DNA of 64,000 bases from Fimbriimonadaceae bacterium (lineage in GTDB: Bacteria > Armatimonadota > Fimbriimonadia > Fimbriimonadales > Fimbriimonadaceae): NCBI GenBank assembly GCA_023957775.1, contig JAMLGR010000018.1, positions 1-64,000 on the forward strand, in the 5' to 3' direction. Each line of letters opens with the position of its first letter. The stretch's first letter is position 1. The notes beneath the pieces were generated by a model. The model was given only the letters and a program-made list of their open reading frames with translations. It searched no databases and was not told where the DNA came from. The position numbers were made by a program, and so were the translations under genes. Positions 34,414 through 43,858 of the stretch are shown here, piece by piece.

Positions 34414-34683
34414 ATGGACGAGTCCGCCGTTCTCGAATTCGCCCGGCAAGGCATCGTGACCGCGCTGATGGTCTCGCTGCCCGTGTTGGCGGTCGCTCTG
34501 TTTCTCGGGGTCATGGTGAGCGTGTTTCAAGCCATCACCCAGGTCCAAGAGGCGACGCTCACGTTTGTACCGAAGATGTTCGGGGTTGCGCTCGTGGGGG
34601 CGCTCATGGGCAGTTGGATGCTCAACACGCTGGTCTCCTTCCTGATGATCGCGTTCGAGCACGTGGCGCGGGCGGGGAGGTAG
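34414..34683 (+). CDS. fliQ: Flagellar export gate protein FliQ
   Basis: 89 aa, two helices: ALMVSLPVLAVALFLGVMVS and ALVGALMGSWMLNTLVSFL. It carries the conserved FQAITQVQEATLTFVPKM loop. It packs around the FliP/FliR core of the export gate. It starts 1 nt after the fliP stop and ends 3 nt before fliR. Confidence 0.95.
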   Translation: MDESAVLEFARQGIVTALMVSLPVLAVALFLGVMVSVFQAITQVQEATLTFVPKMFGVALVGALMGSWMLNTLVSFLMIAFEHVARAGR

Positions 34684-34686
34684 CGG

Positions 34687-35457
34687 ATGCGGTTCGACGA
34701 GCCGATGCTGTTCGCATTCCTGCTCGTCTTCGTGCGCTGTTCGGCGATGCTGGTCACGTCGCCCGTGTTCGGGGCGCAGAACACCCCGCTTCCGGTGCGC
34801 ATTCTCACGACCCTCTCCATTTCGGGGGCGATGACGCTCGCGCTCAAGCCCAACGGCATCGAGCCGCCCGGCGACTTGTACCTCCTGGCCGCCGCGGTGA
34901 CGCACGAGGCGTTCGCGGGGGTCGTGATCGGCATGTTCCTCCAACTCGTGCTTCAGGCGGCGTTGATGGCGGGCGCCCTTCTTGACCTTCAGGCGGGGTT
35001 GGGCATGAGCCAGACCCTGAACCCGGTGTCGGGAGTCTCCGCGACGGTGCTTTCGCAATACAAGTTCATGCTGGCGGTCGTGGTGTTCCTTGCTGTGAAC
35101 GGCCACCACGTGATGCTCCAGGCGTTCGCCGACAGCTACAAGGCCCTGCCGTCGGCGGGCACGCAGGGCCTCCAAATCCTGCAGGACCACCTGCTGCTCG
35201 CGATCGGTCGCATGAGCTTGGTGGCGCTCCAGATCGCGGCGCCCGTGATGGCGGTGGGCATGGTGGTCGACGCCTCGCTGGGCGTCGTCAACAAGGCCGT
35301 TCCGCAGATGCAGGCGTTCCTGGTCGGTCTCCCGGCGAAGATCCTGATGGGACTCGTCGCGATGAGCCTGACGCTTCCCGCCCTCGCCTCGGCGGTGCAG
35401 ACGGGCGTCGATTCCGCGGCCGAATCGATCTACGCCACGTTCCAGGTGCGGAGGTAG
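34687..35457 (+). CDS. fliR: Flagellar export gate protein FliR
   Basis: 256 aa with six to seven helices; the FliR-typical FLLVFVRCSAMLVTSPVFG start, GVVIGMFLQLVLQAALMAG and LDLQAGLGMSQTLNPVSGVS are present, and the C-terminal NKAVPQMQAFLVGLPAKIL. It completes the FliP5-Q4-R1 gate. It lies between fliQ and flhB with gaps of 3 nt each. Confidence 0.95.
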   Translation: MRFDEPMLFAFLLVFVRCSAMLVTSPVFGAQNTPLPVRILTTLSISGAMTLALKPNGIEPPGDLYLLAAAVTHEAFAGVVIGMFLQLVLQAALMAGALLDLQAGLGMSQTLNPVSGVSATVLSQYKFMLAVVVFLAVNGHHVMLQAFADSYKALPSAGTQGLQILQDHLLLAIGRMSLVALQIAAPVMAVGMVVDASLGVVNKAVPQMQAFLVGLPAKILMGLVAMSLTLPALASAVQTGVDSAAESIYATFQVRR

Positions 35458-35460
35458 GCC

Positions 35461-36534
35461 ATGGCGGAGCAGGCCAGCGCCCAGGAAAGGACCGAAGAAG
35501 CCACACCCAGGCGGCGTCAAGAAGCGCGCCGCAAGGGCACGGTCGCCCGTTCCGCAGACCTGTCCGGGGCGATCGTCCTCGTGCTGTTGATGTTCGTGAT
35601 GCCCGCGGCCATGGGGAACCTGGGGTTGGGCTTCATGCGCGGGTTTGCCATCGCCATGGCGACGCTTCCGGCGACGATGGACCACCCGACCCTGACCGCC
35701 TTCGCGTGGCGCTCTCTCGAACCGCCCTTGATGGGTCTGCTCCCGATCGTATTCACCGCGATGGTCGCCGGACTCGCCGCCAACTTCGCCCAGGTCGGGT
35801 TCGTGCTCTCCACCGAGTCGCTCTCGCCCCGCCTCGACAAGTTGAACCCGATGCAGGGGTTCAAGCGGCTGTTCTCCATGGCGGCGACGGTCGAGGGCCT
35901 CAAAGCGGCCGCGAAGAGCTTCCTTTTCGGTCTGTTGGCTTGGACGACCGTGCAGGCGCACTGGAACGAGCTGGTCAACCTCTCCTGGACGACCACGGGG
36001 GGAGCGATGGCGGCGATCGGGGGCCTGCTGCACGCCATCTTCCTCAAAGTCGCGATCGCGTGGCTGATTCTCGCGGCGCTCGATTATTTCTACCAACGCA
36101 AGCGCACGCAAAAGCAGTTGATGATGACCAAGGACGAGGTTCGGCGCGAGATGAAGGAGAGCGAGACCTCCCCGGAACTGAAGCAGGCCCAGGCCCTGCG
36201 CCGAAGGCGTCTCTCCAAGGGAAGAATGATGGACGCGGTTCGCAACGCCGACGTCATCGTGACGAACCCGACGCACTACTCGGTCGCGCTCAAGTACGAG
36301 GCGGGGAAGATGCACGCCCCTATGGTCGTCGCCAAGGGTGCGGACTACATCGCTCTGAAGATTCGGGAGGTGGCCGCGGAGCACCGGGTACCGGTGATTC
36401 CCGAGCCTCCCCTGGCTCGGGCGTTGTTCCGGCAGTGCGAGGCCGGCGACTTCGTGCCACCGGAGCTCTTCCAAGCCGTCGCCGAGATTCTCGCCCACGT
36501 GTACCGCACGATCCACGGCTTGGCCGAGGAGTAG
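35461..36534 (+). CDS. flhB: Flagellar export switch protein FlhB
   Basis: 357 aa. Basic start (QERTEEATPRRRQEARRKG), four helices, then the cytoplasmic domain with the autocleavage site in NADVIVTNPTHYSVALKYE (cleavage between N and P of NPTH). FlhB switches the export apparatus from rod/hook to filament substrates. Last gene of the run; flhA, normally its partner, is not in the window. Confidence 0.97.
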   Translation: MAEQASAQERTEEATPRRRQEARRKGTVARSADLSGAIVLVLLMFVMPAAMGNLGLGFMRGFAIAMATLPATMDHPTLTAFAWRSLEPPLMGLLPIVFTAMVAGLAANFAQVGFVLSTESLSPRLDKLNPMQGFKRLFSMAATVEGLKAAAKSFLFGLLAWTTVQAHWNELVNLSWTTTGGAMAAIGGLLHAIFLKVAIAWLILAALDYFYQRKRTQKQLMMTKDEVRREMKESETSPELKQAQALRRRRLSKGRMMDAVRNADVIVTNPTHYSVALKYEAGKMHAPMVVAKGADYIALKIREVAAEHRVPVIPEPPLARALFRQCEAGDFVPPELFQAVAEILAHVYRTIHGLAEE

Positions 36535-36566
36535 TTCCCGTTCGCGGCCCCGGTAGAATAACGGCC

Positions 36567-37025
36567 ATGGCGACGGTGCACGAGTATGCGGTGAAGGTGG
36601 AGTGGTCGGGCGGAAGAATGGGTTGCGGCACGGTAGGTGCCGAGCGCATCTCCTCGCCGCTGCCGTTGGCCGTGCCGCCCGAGTTTCAGGGAGCAGGAAA
36701 CGGGACGAACCCCGAAGAGATGCTCGCCTGCGCGATCTGCGCCTGCTACGCGATCACCTTCGGCATCATCGCGGAGAATCGGAAGCTTCCCGTGGCGTCG
36801 TTCCGCACGGAAGCCACCGGCGAGGTCGAGCAGAACGGCCCGCAGTTCAAGTACCGTTCGGTCACAATCCGACCCACGATCGTTCTCTCGGCGGATGCCA
36901 CAGACGAGCAGGTGGCGCTCACCGAGGAGATGGCGCACAAAGCCGACGCCTACTGCATCATCACCAACGCGGTGCGAGGAAATGTCGCCATCGAGGTCGA
37001 ACCGACGATACGTAGAGGTCCATAA
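36567..37025 (+). CDS. OsmC/Ohr family protein
   Basis: 152 aa. OsmC fold with the two redox cysteine regions: NPEEMLACAICACYAITFGI and HKADAYCIITNAVRGNV. Members reduce organic hydroperoxides; here the first region has three Cys rather than one, so the peroxidatic one cannot be fixed by eye. TAGAAT lies 7 nt before the ATG and there is no ribosome binding site, so the message is probably leaderless. tpiA starts directly after its stop. Confidence 0.88.
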   Translation: MATVHEYAVKVEWSGGRMGCGTVGAERISSPLPLAVPPEFQGAGNGTNPEEMLACAICACYAITFGIIAENRKLPVASFRTEATGEVEQNGPQFKYRSVTIRPTIVLSADATDEQVALTEEMAHKADAYCIITNAVRGNVAIEVEPTIRRGP

Positions 37026-37817
37026 ATGCGCACGAAGCTGGTCGTTGGCAACTGGAAGATGAACTTCACCGGTGCGGAAGCGACCGCCGTGGTGAAATCC
37101 TTCATCCGACACGTCGATGCGAAGAGCAACGTGGACGTGGTGATCTGCCCCTCGTTCGTGTCCCTTTGCAAGGTGCGCGAACTCGTGCGGGACACGCATG
37201 TGAAGCTGGGTGCCCAGGACGTGTTCTGGAAGCAGTCCGGGGCCTACACGGGCCAAGTCAGCGCGGCGATGCTCTACGACAGCGGGGCGGCGTTCTGCAT
37301 CGTGGGGCACAGCGAGACGCGCGGCCGCTTTGGGAAGTCCGAGATCGAGCCGGGCATGGACGGTTACTTCTCGGAGTCGGACGCTTCGGTGAACCTCAAG
37401 ATCCAGGCGTTGCTGTACCAGTCGATCAACCCGATACTCTGCGTGGGCGAGACGCTCGCCGAGCGTACGGCCGGCCAGACCGAGGCCGTGATCCGCAAGC
37501 AGCTTGAAGGGGCCATTCGCGGCGTCGAGCCCGCGGAGCTCTACTTCTTCGTGGTGGCTTACGAGCCCGTTTGGGCAATCGGCACCGGCGAGGTGTGCGA
37601 CGCCGAAGAGGCCAACCGCGTGGCGAAGTTCATCCGGACCACGCTGGCCGAGCTGCTGAATCCCGAGGTGGTGGAGGAGATTCGAGTCCTGTACGGGGGA
37701 AGCGTGAAGGCGTCCAACTGCGAAGAGATCTTCGCGCAGCCCGAGATCGACGGCGGACTGGTCGGCGGCGCGAGCCTGGATCCCAAAGAGTTCAGCCGCA
37801 TCGTCATGAGCGCATGA
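37026..37817 (+). CDS. tpiA: Triosephosphate isomerase
   Basis: 263 aa. Asn9 and Lys11 in VVGNWKMN, catalytic His in FCIVGHSETRGRFG, catalytic Glu in YEPVWAIGTG and the phosphate loop RVLYGGSVKASN plus LVGGASL. It interconverts DHAP and GAP in glycolysis. It begins right at the OsmC stop, and its own stop overlaps the next start (ATGA), so all three are coupled. Confidence 0.98.
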   Translation: MRTKLVVGNWKMNFTGAEATAVVKSFIRHVDAKSNVDVVICPSFVSLCKVRELVRDTHVKLGAQDVFWKQSGAYTGQVSAAMLYDSGAAFCIVGHSETRGRFGKSEIEPGMDGYFSESDASVNLKIQALLYQSINPILCVGETLAERTAGQTEAVIRKQLEGAIRGVEPAELYFFVVAYEPVWAIGTGEVCDAEEANRVAKFIRTTLAELLNPEVVEEIRVLYGGSVKASNCEEIFAQPEIDGGLVGGASLDPKEFSRIVMSA

Positions 37818-38347
37818 ACGGCAAGACCGCCTCCTCGACCCGGGTCGAGACGTCCGAGGTGATGACGCCGAACCACGCGAACTTCCTCGGCAAGGTCTTC
37901 GGCGGTTCCATCCTCTCGATCCTCGACCTGGTCGCCTACGCCACGGCGTCGCGTTTTGCCGGCACGATCTGCGTCACCGCGAGTTTCGACCGGGTGGATT
38001 TCATCGAGCCCATCGAGGTGGGCGAGCTGGTCACGTGCGTGGGAACGGTGAGCTACGTGGGGCGCACGAGTGTCGAGGTCACGATCGAGGTGTTCGCCGA
38101 GCGTGTGTTCGAAGGGGTGCGCCGCCACACCAACACGGCGAGGGTCACGATGGTGGCGCTCAAGGACGGCAAACCCACTCCGGTTCCGAGGTTGGTGTGT
38201 GAGACTCGGGATGAGAAGATCCGCTACCTCGAGGGCCGTGCTCGGCGCGAAATGCGCGCGCTGCACCAGGAGGTCGACGCCAAGGCCGTGGCGTCCTTCG
38301 AGGCGATGAGCGATGCCGAACTGGACCAGGCGATCGTTGATCGTTGA
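37814..38347 (+). CDS. Acyl-CoA thioesterase, hotdog fold
   Basis: 177 aa. YciA/ACOT-type hotdog enzyme: SEVMTPNHANFLGKVFGGSI with Asn-His-x-Asn, FGG and the long helix ILDLVAYATASRFAG, then FDRVDFIEPIEVGELVTC. It hydrolyses acyl-CoA thioesters; chain preference unknown. The start overlaps the tpiA stop. The stop codon lies inside a heptad repeat, which also writes the final IVDR residues. Confidence 0.9.
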   Translation: MNGKTASSTRVETSEVMTPNHANFLGKVFGGSILSILDLVAYATASRFAGTICVTASFDRVDFIEPIEVGELVTCVGTVSYVGRTSVEVTIEVFAERVFEGVRRHTNTARVTMVALKDGKPTPVPRLVCETRDEKIRYLEGRARREMRALHQEVDAKAVASFEAMSDAELDQAIVDR

Positions 38348-38366
38348 TCGTTGGTCGTTTATCGTG
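38332..38366. repeat. Heptad repeat copy
   Basis: GATCGTTGATCGTTGATCGT TGGTCGTTTATCGTGG: 7-bp units CGTTGAT/CGTTGGT/CGTTTAT, the same orientation as the left arms at 10402 and 60463. It sits between converging gene ends and supplies the thioesterase stop codon. Confidence 0.85.
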
Positions 38367-38387
38367 GTGCGTGGTGCCCAATACCTC

Positions 38388-38954
38388 CTACGATTCGTTC
38401 GGGTTCGGCACCAACCGCACGTCCCCTAGGAACTTTTTGAACTCGCCCAGCAGTTCGTCATAGCGGTCGAGGTAGGGCTCGCTCACGGCGAGGCTGACCA
38501 TCACGGTGGTGTTGCCGCGCACGGTGAAGGCCGTGACCACGATCTTGTCCCCGCGCGTGCGGCGAATGGCCGAGAAGCGCAGCTCCTTCGACTGCATGTC
38601 CGGCAACCGCTCGGCCTTCCAATCGGGCTGGTTCTCTGCGGTGGTCGCCATGTAGTACTTGGCCAGGCCGTCCTCGTTCAGGTCCGGCGTGGGATTGATG
38701 TCCGAAACGATCCGGTTGCTCGCGCCCCGGATTTGGGACCGGGTCTCCTTATGTTCGAAGAGGAACTGGGTGAAGGGCGCGTGGGGCACGGCCACCCAGT
38801 TCGCCGGCCTCGGAAAGAGAATCTCGTAGTTCGAGGTGTCGGCAAAGGCGTGCGGCATGGTCTTGCGCAACACCAGGTACGCGCCGGCGATAACGAAGAG
38901 CGGCAACAAGGTGACGAAGACGTAGAACGCCTTCCGGCTGCGGCGGGGCTCCAT
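38388..38954 (-). CDS. Membrane-anchored hypothetical protein
   Basis: 188 aa. A basic start (MEPRRSRKAFYVF) and one helix (VTLLPLFVIAGAYLVL), then a ~150-residue exported domain with NWVAVPHAPFTQFLFEHKET and KIVVTAFTVRGNTTVMVSLA. No family recognised. It lies 27 nt after atpG in the same direction and is likely the last gene of the ATP synthase transcript, where atpD would normally stand. Confidence 0.7.
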   Translation of the reverse strand: MEPRRSRKAFYVFVTLLPLFVIAGAYLVLRKTMPHAFADTSNYEILFPRPANWVAVPHAPFTQFLFEHKETRSQIRGASNRIVSDINPTPDLNEDGLAKYYMATTAENQPDWKAERLPDMQSKELRFSAIRRTRGDKIVVTAFTVRGNTTVMVSLAVSEPYLDRYDELLGEFKKFLGDVRLVPNPNES

Positions 38955-38981
38955 AGCCCATCTTAACCCCAATCGGGCCGA

Positions 38982-39848
38982 TTAGTTCTTCAACGCTTCG
39001 GCGCCGCTGACGACTTCGAGGATCTGCGTCGTGATGATCGATTGCCGCTCGCGGTTGGCCTTGAGCGTCAGCGTGTTGATCATCTTGCCGGCGTTGTCGG
39101 TCGCGCTGGTCATCGCGGACATGCGCGCGCCGTGTTCGGAGGCGGTCGCCTCGAGCATCGCCTGCCAGATCAGCCCCAGGAAGTACCGGGGAAGCAGCGT
39201 GTCGAGCAGTTGGGCGGGGCCAGGCTCGAAGAGGAACGACGTGTTGCCCGAGCGGGTTTCGCCGTCCTCCGATTGGGGCGTTTCGATGGGCAGAAGCTGC
39301 ACGATTTGCGGCACCTGCCGGATCGGCGAGTAGAACTTGCTGTAGCAGATGAACACCGCGTCCACCTCGCCGGACTCGTACATCTCGCGCGCCTTGCGGG
39401 AGACTTCGATCGCATCCTCGAGGCGGGCTCCGGCGCTGGGAACGGTCACGCTGTGCGCGACTTCGTAGCCGCGCTTGCCGAGGAACACCATGCCCTTTTT
39501 GCCGACCGTGATCAGCTTGGCCTTGGCGGGTTGGGCCTTGAGGTAGTCCCACGCGCTGCGGATCAGGTTTGTGTTGTAGGAGCCGGCCAAGCCGCGTTCG
39601 GCGGTGATGAGGATCAGCCCGAACTTCTCGACGGGCCGTTTCTCCATCAGGGGGTGCGACGGCAGTTCGCCAGCGCTCGACATCGAGAGCATCAGCTCGC
39701 GCAGCTTCTCGCTGTACGGCCGCGCCTCGAGCACCCGATCCGTCGCCTTGCGCAGGCGCGCGGCGGCCACGAGCTTCATCGCACGCGTGATCTGCTGGAT
39801 GTTGCGCGCGGTGCGGATGCGCTGACGGATTTGCTTGAGCGTCGCCAT
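38982..39848 (-). CDS. atpG: F-type ATP synthase subunit gamma
   Basis: 288 aa. N-terminal helix with MATLKQIRQRIRTARNIQQI, then TRAMKLVAAARLRKAT, the GLAGSYNTN Rossmann-like middle, and the C-terminal helix with ERQSIITTQILEVVSGAEAL. It is the rotating central shaft of F1. Follows atpA by 18 nt. Confidence 0.97.
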   Translation of the reverse strand: MATLKQIRQRIRTARNIQQITRAMKLVAAARLRKATDRVLEARPYSEKLRELMLSMSSAGELPSHPLMEKRPVEKFGLILITAERGLAGSYNTNLIRSAWDYLKAQPAKAKLITVGKKGMVFLGKRGYEVAHSVTVPSAGARLEDAIEVSRKAREMYESGEVDAVFICYSKFYSPIRQVPQIVQLLPIETPQSEDGETRSGNTSFLFEPGPAQLLDTLLPRYFLGLIWQAMLEATASEHGARMSAMTSATDNAGKMINTLTLKANRERQSIITTQILEVVSGAEALKN

Positions 39849-39866
39849 TCCTTGCCGGTGTCTTCC

Positions 39867-41399
39867 TTAGGCTTGCGCCTTGAACTTCTCCAGGTATTCG
39901 GCGTTCGCCTTCTTGATCGACTCTTCGGCCTCTTTGGTGAACTCCTTGCTGGTGCGGATGCCCTCGATGGCGTCGGGGTAGTGCTCCTTGACGTGCTCGA
40001 GGAGTCCTGCGGCGAACGGGGCGACCTGCTCGGAACTCAGCTCGTCCAGGACGCCGGACGTGCCCGCGTAGATGATGACGACCTGATCGACGACGTTGTA
40101 GGGCGTGGCGAGGTCCTGCTTGAGCAGCTCGGTGAGTCGCTGGCCCCGGATGAGCTGCATCTGCGTGGCCTTGTCGAGGTCGCTCGCGAACTGGCTGAAC
40201 GCCTGGACCTCGCGGAACTGCGCCATCTCAAGCTTGAGCCGGCCCGCGACGGACTTCATCGCCTTGATCTGGGCGTTGCCGCCCACGCGGCTGACCGAGA
40301 TGCCGACGTTGATCGCGGGGCGGACGCCGGCGAAGAACAGGTCGGGCTCGAGGTAGATCTGCCCGTCCGTGATTGAAATCACGTTCGTGGGAATGTAGGC
40401 GGACACGTCGCCGGCCTGCGTTTCGATGATGGGAAGCGCGGTCAGCGAGCCGCCGCCATTCTCATCGGAGAGCTTCGCCGCGCGCTCGAGCAGGCGGCTG
40501 TGCAGGTAGAAGACGTCGCCGGGATACGCTTCGCGGCCCGGCGGGCGGCGGAGCAGGAGCGACAGCGCGCGGTAGGCCTGCGCGTGCTTGGAAAGATCGT
40601 CGTAGACGACCAAGGCGTGCTGTCCGTTGTTGCGGAAGAACTCGCCGATCGACGCGCCGGCGAACGGCGCGAGGTACTGCATCGCGTTGGGGTCGGACGC
40701 GCTCGCGACGACGACCGTGGTGTATTCGAGGGCGCCATGCTCGCGCAGCGTTTCCACGACGCGGGCCACGTTGGACATCTTCTGGCCGATCGCGACGTAG
40801 ATGCAGAACACGGGGCTGCCGCCCGGCTCGTGGGTGTGCTTCTGGTTGAGGATCGTGTCCACGCAGATCGCGGTCTTGCCGGTCTGGCGGTCGCCGATGA
40901 CCAGCTCGCGCTGGCCGCGGCCGATGGGGATCATCGCGTCGATGGCCTTGATGCCGGTCTGCAGGGGCTCCTTCACGGGCTGGCGGTCCACGACGCCCGG
41001 CGCGTTCACCTCGATGCGGGAGAACTGTTCGGAGGCGATGGTGCCGAGACCGTCGAGGGGCTGGCCGAGGGCATTGACGACGCGGCCGAGGATGGCGTTG
41101 CCGACCGGAAGCTCGATGATGCGGCCGGTCTCCTTGACCGGATCGCCCTCTTTGATCAGCGTGTCGTCGCCCATCAGCACGGCGCCGATGCTGTCCTCTT
41201 CGAGGTTGAGCGCGAGGCCCATCACGCCGCCGGGAAACTCGAGGAGTTCGCCCATCTGGCAGTCGGGAAGACCGTAGATGCGGGCGATGCCGTCGCCAAC
41301 CTGGAGCACGGTGCCGACGTGCTCGACGTCCACCTTGCGCTCGAACTTCTGAAGCTCCTGCTCCAGTATCGATGTGATCTCTTCGGGTCGAATGGCCAT
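39867..41399 (-). CDS. atpA: F-type ATP synthase subunit alpha
   Basis: 510 aa. Walker [16 protein letters not shown] near residue 170, arginine finger region ([19 protein letters not shown]), [11 protein letters not shown] tail. Regulatory, non-catalytic nucleotide-binding subunit of F1. The usual downstream partner atpD (beta) is not found after atpG. Confidence 0.98.
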   Translation of the reverse strand: MAIRPEEITSILEQELQKFERKVDVEHVGTVLQVGDGIARIYGLPDCQMGELLEFPGGVMGLALNLEEDSIGAVLMGDDTLIKEGDPVKETGRIIELPVGNAILGRVVNALGQPLDGLGTIASEQFSRIEVNAPGVVDRQPVKEPLQTGIKAIDAMIPIGRGQRELVIGDRQTGKTAICVDTILNQKHTHEPGGSPVFCIYVAIGQKMSNVARVVETLREHGALEYTTVVVASASDPNAMQYLAPFAGASIGEFFRNNGQHALVVYDDLSKHAQAYRALSLLLRRPPGREAYPGDVFYLHSRLLERAAKLSDENGGGSLTALPIIETQAGDVSAYIPTNVISITDGQIYLEPDLFFAGVRPAINVGISVSRVGGNAQIKAMKSVAGRLKLEMAQFREVQAFSQFASDLDKATQMQLIRGQRLTELLKQDLATPYNVVDQVVIIYAGTSGVLDELSSEQVAPFAAGLLEHVKEHYPDAIEGIRTSKEFTKEAEESIKKANAEYLEKFKAQA

Positions 41400-41420
41400 G
41401 GGTTTCTCTTGTGGGGAGCG

Positions 41421-41972
41421 TTAGTTCTGTTTCAAAACATCGTAGAGGAGCGTGTCGCGCAGCCGCGCGAGGCTGCCGGACACGGTTCCGTCGAGGACGT
41501 AGTTGCCGAAGGCGACTTTCACGCCTCCGAGCACTGAGGGATCGACTTTGAATTCGGGTTCGACTTTCTTGCCCGACTTGCTCGCGAACTTCTCGACGAG
41601 GGCTTTCTTCTCCGCGTCGCTCAGCTCGACGGAGGAGGTGAAGACGGCCCGCAGGGCCTGCTCGTGTTCGCGGCGCAGCCGCAAGAACTCGTCGTAGACG
41701 CCCTCCACCTCGCGTTCGCGGCGCTTGGCGATCATCAGGCGCAGGGCCTGCATCGTGAGGGCGGTGATCCGGTCGGAGAACAGCTTCTCGGCGATCTTCG
41801 CCCGCTCGTCGCGGGCGACGTTGGGGCTGAGTAAGAAGTTGCGGAACCGATCGTCGTTGGCGATCATGCCGGCGATGGCCGCCATATCGTCCTCCACGGC
41901 GGCCACCACGTCGTTCTTCAACGCGGTGTTGAAGAGCGCCTGGGCGTATCGTTTCGCGACGCGGTTGTCCAT
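41421..41972 (-). CDS. atpH: F-type ATP synthase subunit delta
   Basis: 183 aa. Start DNRVAKRYAQALFNTALKND with the typical ARRYAxALF pattern, and the end VKVAFGNYVLDGTVSGSLAR matching the conserved GGxxIxxGDxxxDxSxxxxL element of OSCP/delta. It links F1 to the peripheral stalk. It is 2 nt from the atpF stop. Confidence 0.95.
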   Translation of the reverse strand: MDNRVAKRYAQALFNTALKNDVVAAVEDDMAAIAGMIANDDRFRNFLLSPNVARDERAKIAEKLFSDRITALTMQALRLMIAKRREREVEGVYDEFLRLRREHEQALRAVFTSSVELSDAEKKALVEKFASKSGKKVEPEFKVDPSVLGGVKVAFGNYVLDGTVSGSLARLRDTLLYDVLKQN

Positions 41973-41974
41973 GC

Positions 41975-42592
41975 CTAGCTCGGCACCTCGACCTGGTCGA
42001 TGAACTCCTGCACGAGCTTGCGGTTCGTGTCCGAGTCCACATTCTTGCCCAGGATGCGTTCGGTCGCTCCGAGCGTGAGGTGGGTGACGTGCAGCCGAAC
42101 CTCGCTCAGCACCTTGTTCTTCTCTTGCTCGATCTCCTGGCGCGCCTTCTCGACCAGTTCGTCGGCTTTGGCCGACGCTTCGGCCATCAGCGTGGTGCGC
42201 AGGGTCTGCGCCTCGCGGATCTGAGTCTGGATCTGTTCGCGGGCCCGCGCTTCCGTGGACGCCAGGCGTTGCTCGTACTCGGACCGCATCGCATCCATCT
42301 TGGAACGGAGCTGTTCGGCCTCGGTGAAGGTCTTCTCAAGCTCGCTGTTGCGCTCGTTGATCGCCTCGCTCAGCGGCTTGACAAAGAAGATGTTGATGAC
42401 CGGCAACAACACCAGCACCACGCCCATTTGCGTGAGCATCTTGCCCAGATTGAAGTCGATCCCTTCAAGAAGCGGGGGAGCCGTGTCCTTGAAGACCGTG
42501 CCTCCAACCGCGACAAGCACAAGGCCCACGACGACCCAGATCAACGATCCGGGGCTGATGGCGCCGAGCTGAGTTCGCCTGCGAGTGATCAT
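41975..42592 (-). CDS. atpF: F-type ATP synthase subunit b
   Basis: 205 aa, longer than the usual ~160. There are two hydrophobic segments near the N-terminus (PGSLIWVVVGLVLVAVGGTV and LTQMGVVLVLLPVINIFFV), then a long charged helix (ERNSELEKTFTEAEQLRSKM) and a helical tail with GKNVDSDTNRKLVQEFIDQV. The extra N-terminal segment is unlike the single-helix b of E. coli. Peripheral stalk of the enzyme. Confidence 0.9.
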   Translation of the reverse strand: MITRRRTQLGAISPGSLIWVVVGLVLVAVGGTVFKDTAPPLLEGIDFNLGKMLTQMGVVLVLLPVINIFFVKPLSEAINERNSELEKTFTEAEQLRSKMDAMRSEYEQRLASTEARAREQIQTQIREAQTLRTTLMAEASAKADELVEKARQEIEQEKNKVLSEVRLHVTHLTLGATERILGKNVDSDTNRKLVQEFIDQVEVPS

Positions 42593-42614
42593 GTTGTTAC
42601 CGTGCGCGAGCGCG

Positions 42615-42941
42615 TTAGCGGACCGCGACCGTCTCCACCGGGGCGGAGGCGTTCGACGCCTGGGCGTTCTGGTCCATCGGGCGAACGATCGCCGCGGTGG
42701 GGGACGCGCCGGGCGCGGGGACCTTGGCGGCCATGCCGTTCATGACGACGAAGGTGAGAATGACGAGCGACTCGATCAGAGCGAGACCGAGAATCATCGC
42801 GCCCTGGATCTTTCCCGAAGCCTCTGGCTGTCGCGAAATACCGGAAACAGCACCGTTCGCGGCCATACCCTGGCCGATTCCGGCACCAAGAACTGCGAGG
42901 CCCATTCCAAGGCCGACGCCGAGAGCGACTGACATATCCAT
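42615..42941 (-). CDS. atpE: F-type ATP synthase subunit c
   Basis: 108 aa. Two helices with the GxGxG-type helix 1 ([15 protein letters not shown]), the polar loop RQPE, and helix 2 with the ion-binding carboxylate Glu57 in [15 protein letters not shown] ~35-residue Pro/Ala-rich tail ([15 protein letters not shown]) extends beyond the normal ~75-80 aa. AGGAGG lies before the ATG at 42941. Gln24 and Ser58 flank the carboxylate, a possible sodium-site signature. Confidence 0.95.
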   Translation of the reverse strand: MDMSVALGVGLGMGLAVLGAGIGQGMAANGAVSGISRQPEASGKIQGAMILGLALIESLVILTFVVMNGMAAKVPAPGASPTAAIVRPMDQNAQASNASAPVETVAVR

Positions 42942-43006
42942 TTTGTTAGACCTTCCTCCTGTCTTCACCCCGCCTTCGCGGAGCAAAACCTACCGTAGCG
43001 TTCAAT

Positions 43007-43858
43007 TCAAGATGCGTGGACGAGACGGGAATCGGCATGGCCGTCCCCATGGCCGTGCGCCTCTTCGTGGTGATCGTCGCCGTGCGCTGTGACGGTGGCG
43101 ATGTACACGCAAGAGAGAAGCACGAAAACGAAAGCTTGGACCAAGGCAACCAAGAACTCGAGCGGGAAGATCACCGCACCCAGCGGCACGTGAAAGCCGC
43201 CGAGCGTCACCATGTTGTCGAGCGCGGCCTTGGCTGCGTGGCCCGCGGAAATGTTCCCGTAGAGACGTACCGAGAGCGAGAGCACCTTGATCGATTCGCT
43301 GATCAACTCGATCGCGAAGATGAGCGGCGTGACGACAAGGCCGATGACGCCCAGACTGGGTCCTGCAAAATGCTTCACGTGCAGCAGGAAGCCCATGATC
43401 GCGGCCATCACGACGCCGCGCCCCTTCTTGCGCTGCTCAACGTAGTTGCCTGCGATGCCTTCCCACTGGACGTAGCCCAATACGACCAGGGCCATCGCAA
43501 CGTTGAGGCTCCAATCCGCGGTCGGGGTGTGGGGAAGGATCAGCCCCATCAAGTTGCCGAAATAGATGATCAGCCACAGCCCGAGAATGAACGGCACGTA
43601 TTTGCGGCCGTGCGGCCCGATCACGCTCAGGCACATGTTCTCGACGAACAGGTAGGCCTGCTCGGCCATCAGGGTGAAGGGGTTCCGGAACACGCCTTTG
43701 CCGGTCATCCCCGACCGCGCCATCGCCAGCAAAGCAAAGATGACCGTGACGATCACGCCGCTGTAAACGAAGATGGGCCAACCGAGAGCGTGGTGAGCGC
43801 CTTCGCCTCCTTCGGCGGACGCAAACATCATCGGTGCGAACTGAAACAGGCCGTCCAT
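43007..43858 (-). CDS. atpB: F-type ATP synthase subunit a
   Basis: 283 aa with five to six helices. The essential Arg lies in LSLSVRLYGNISAGHAAKAA, and the C-terminal GFHVPLGAVIFPLEFLVALV carries the conserved Pro/Gln-Ala helix (VQAFVFVLLSCVYI). The tail is His-rich (DDHHEEAHGHGDGHADSRL), possibly metal-binding and unusual for the family. Its start overlaps the atpI stop (TGATG). Confidence 0.95.
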   Translation of the reverse strand: MDGLFQFAPMMFASAEGGEGAHHALGWPIFVYSGVIVTVIFALLAMARSGMTGKGVFRNPFTLMAEQAYLFVENMCLSVIGPHGRKYVPFILGLWLIIYFGNLMGLILPHTPTADWSLNVAMALVVLGYVQWEGIAGNYVEQRKKGRGVVMAAIMGFLLHVKHFAGPSLGVIGLVVTPLIFAIELISESIKVLSLSVRLYGNISAGHAAKAALDNMVTLGGFHVPLGAVIFPLEFLVALVQAFVFVLLSCVYIATVTAHGDDHHEEAHGHGDGHADSRLVHAS

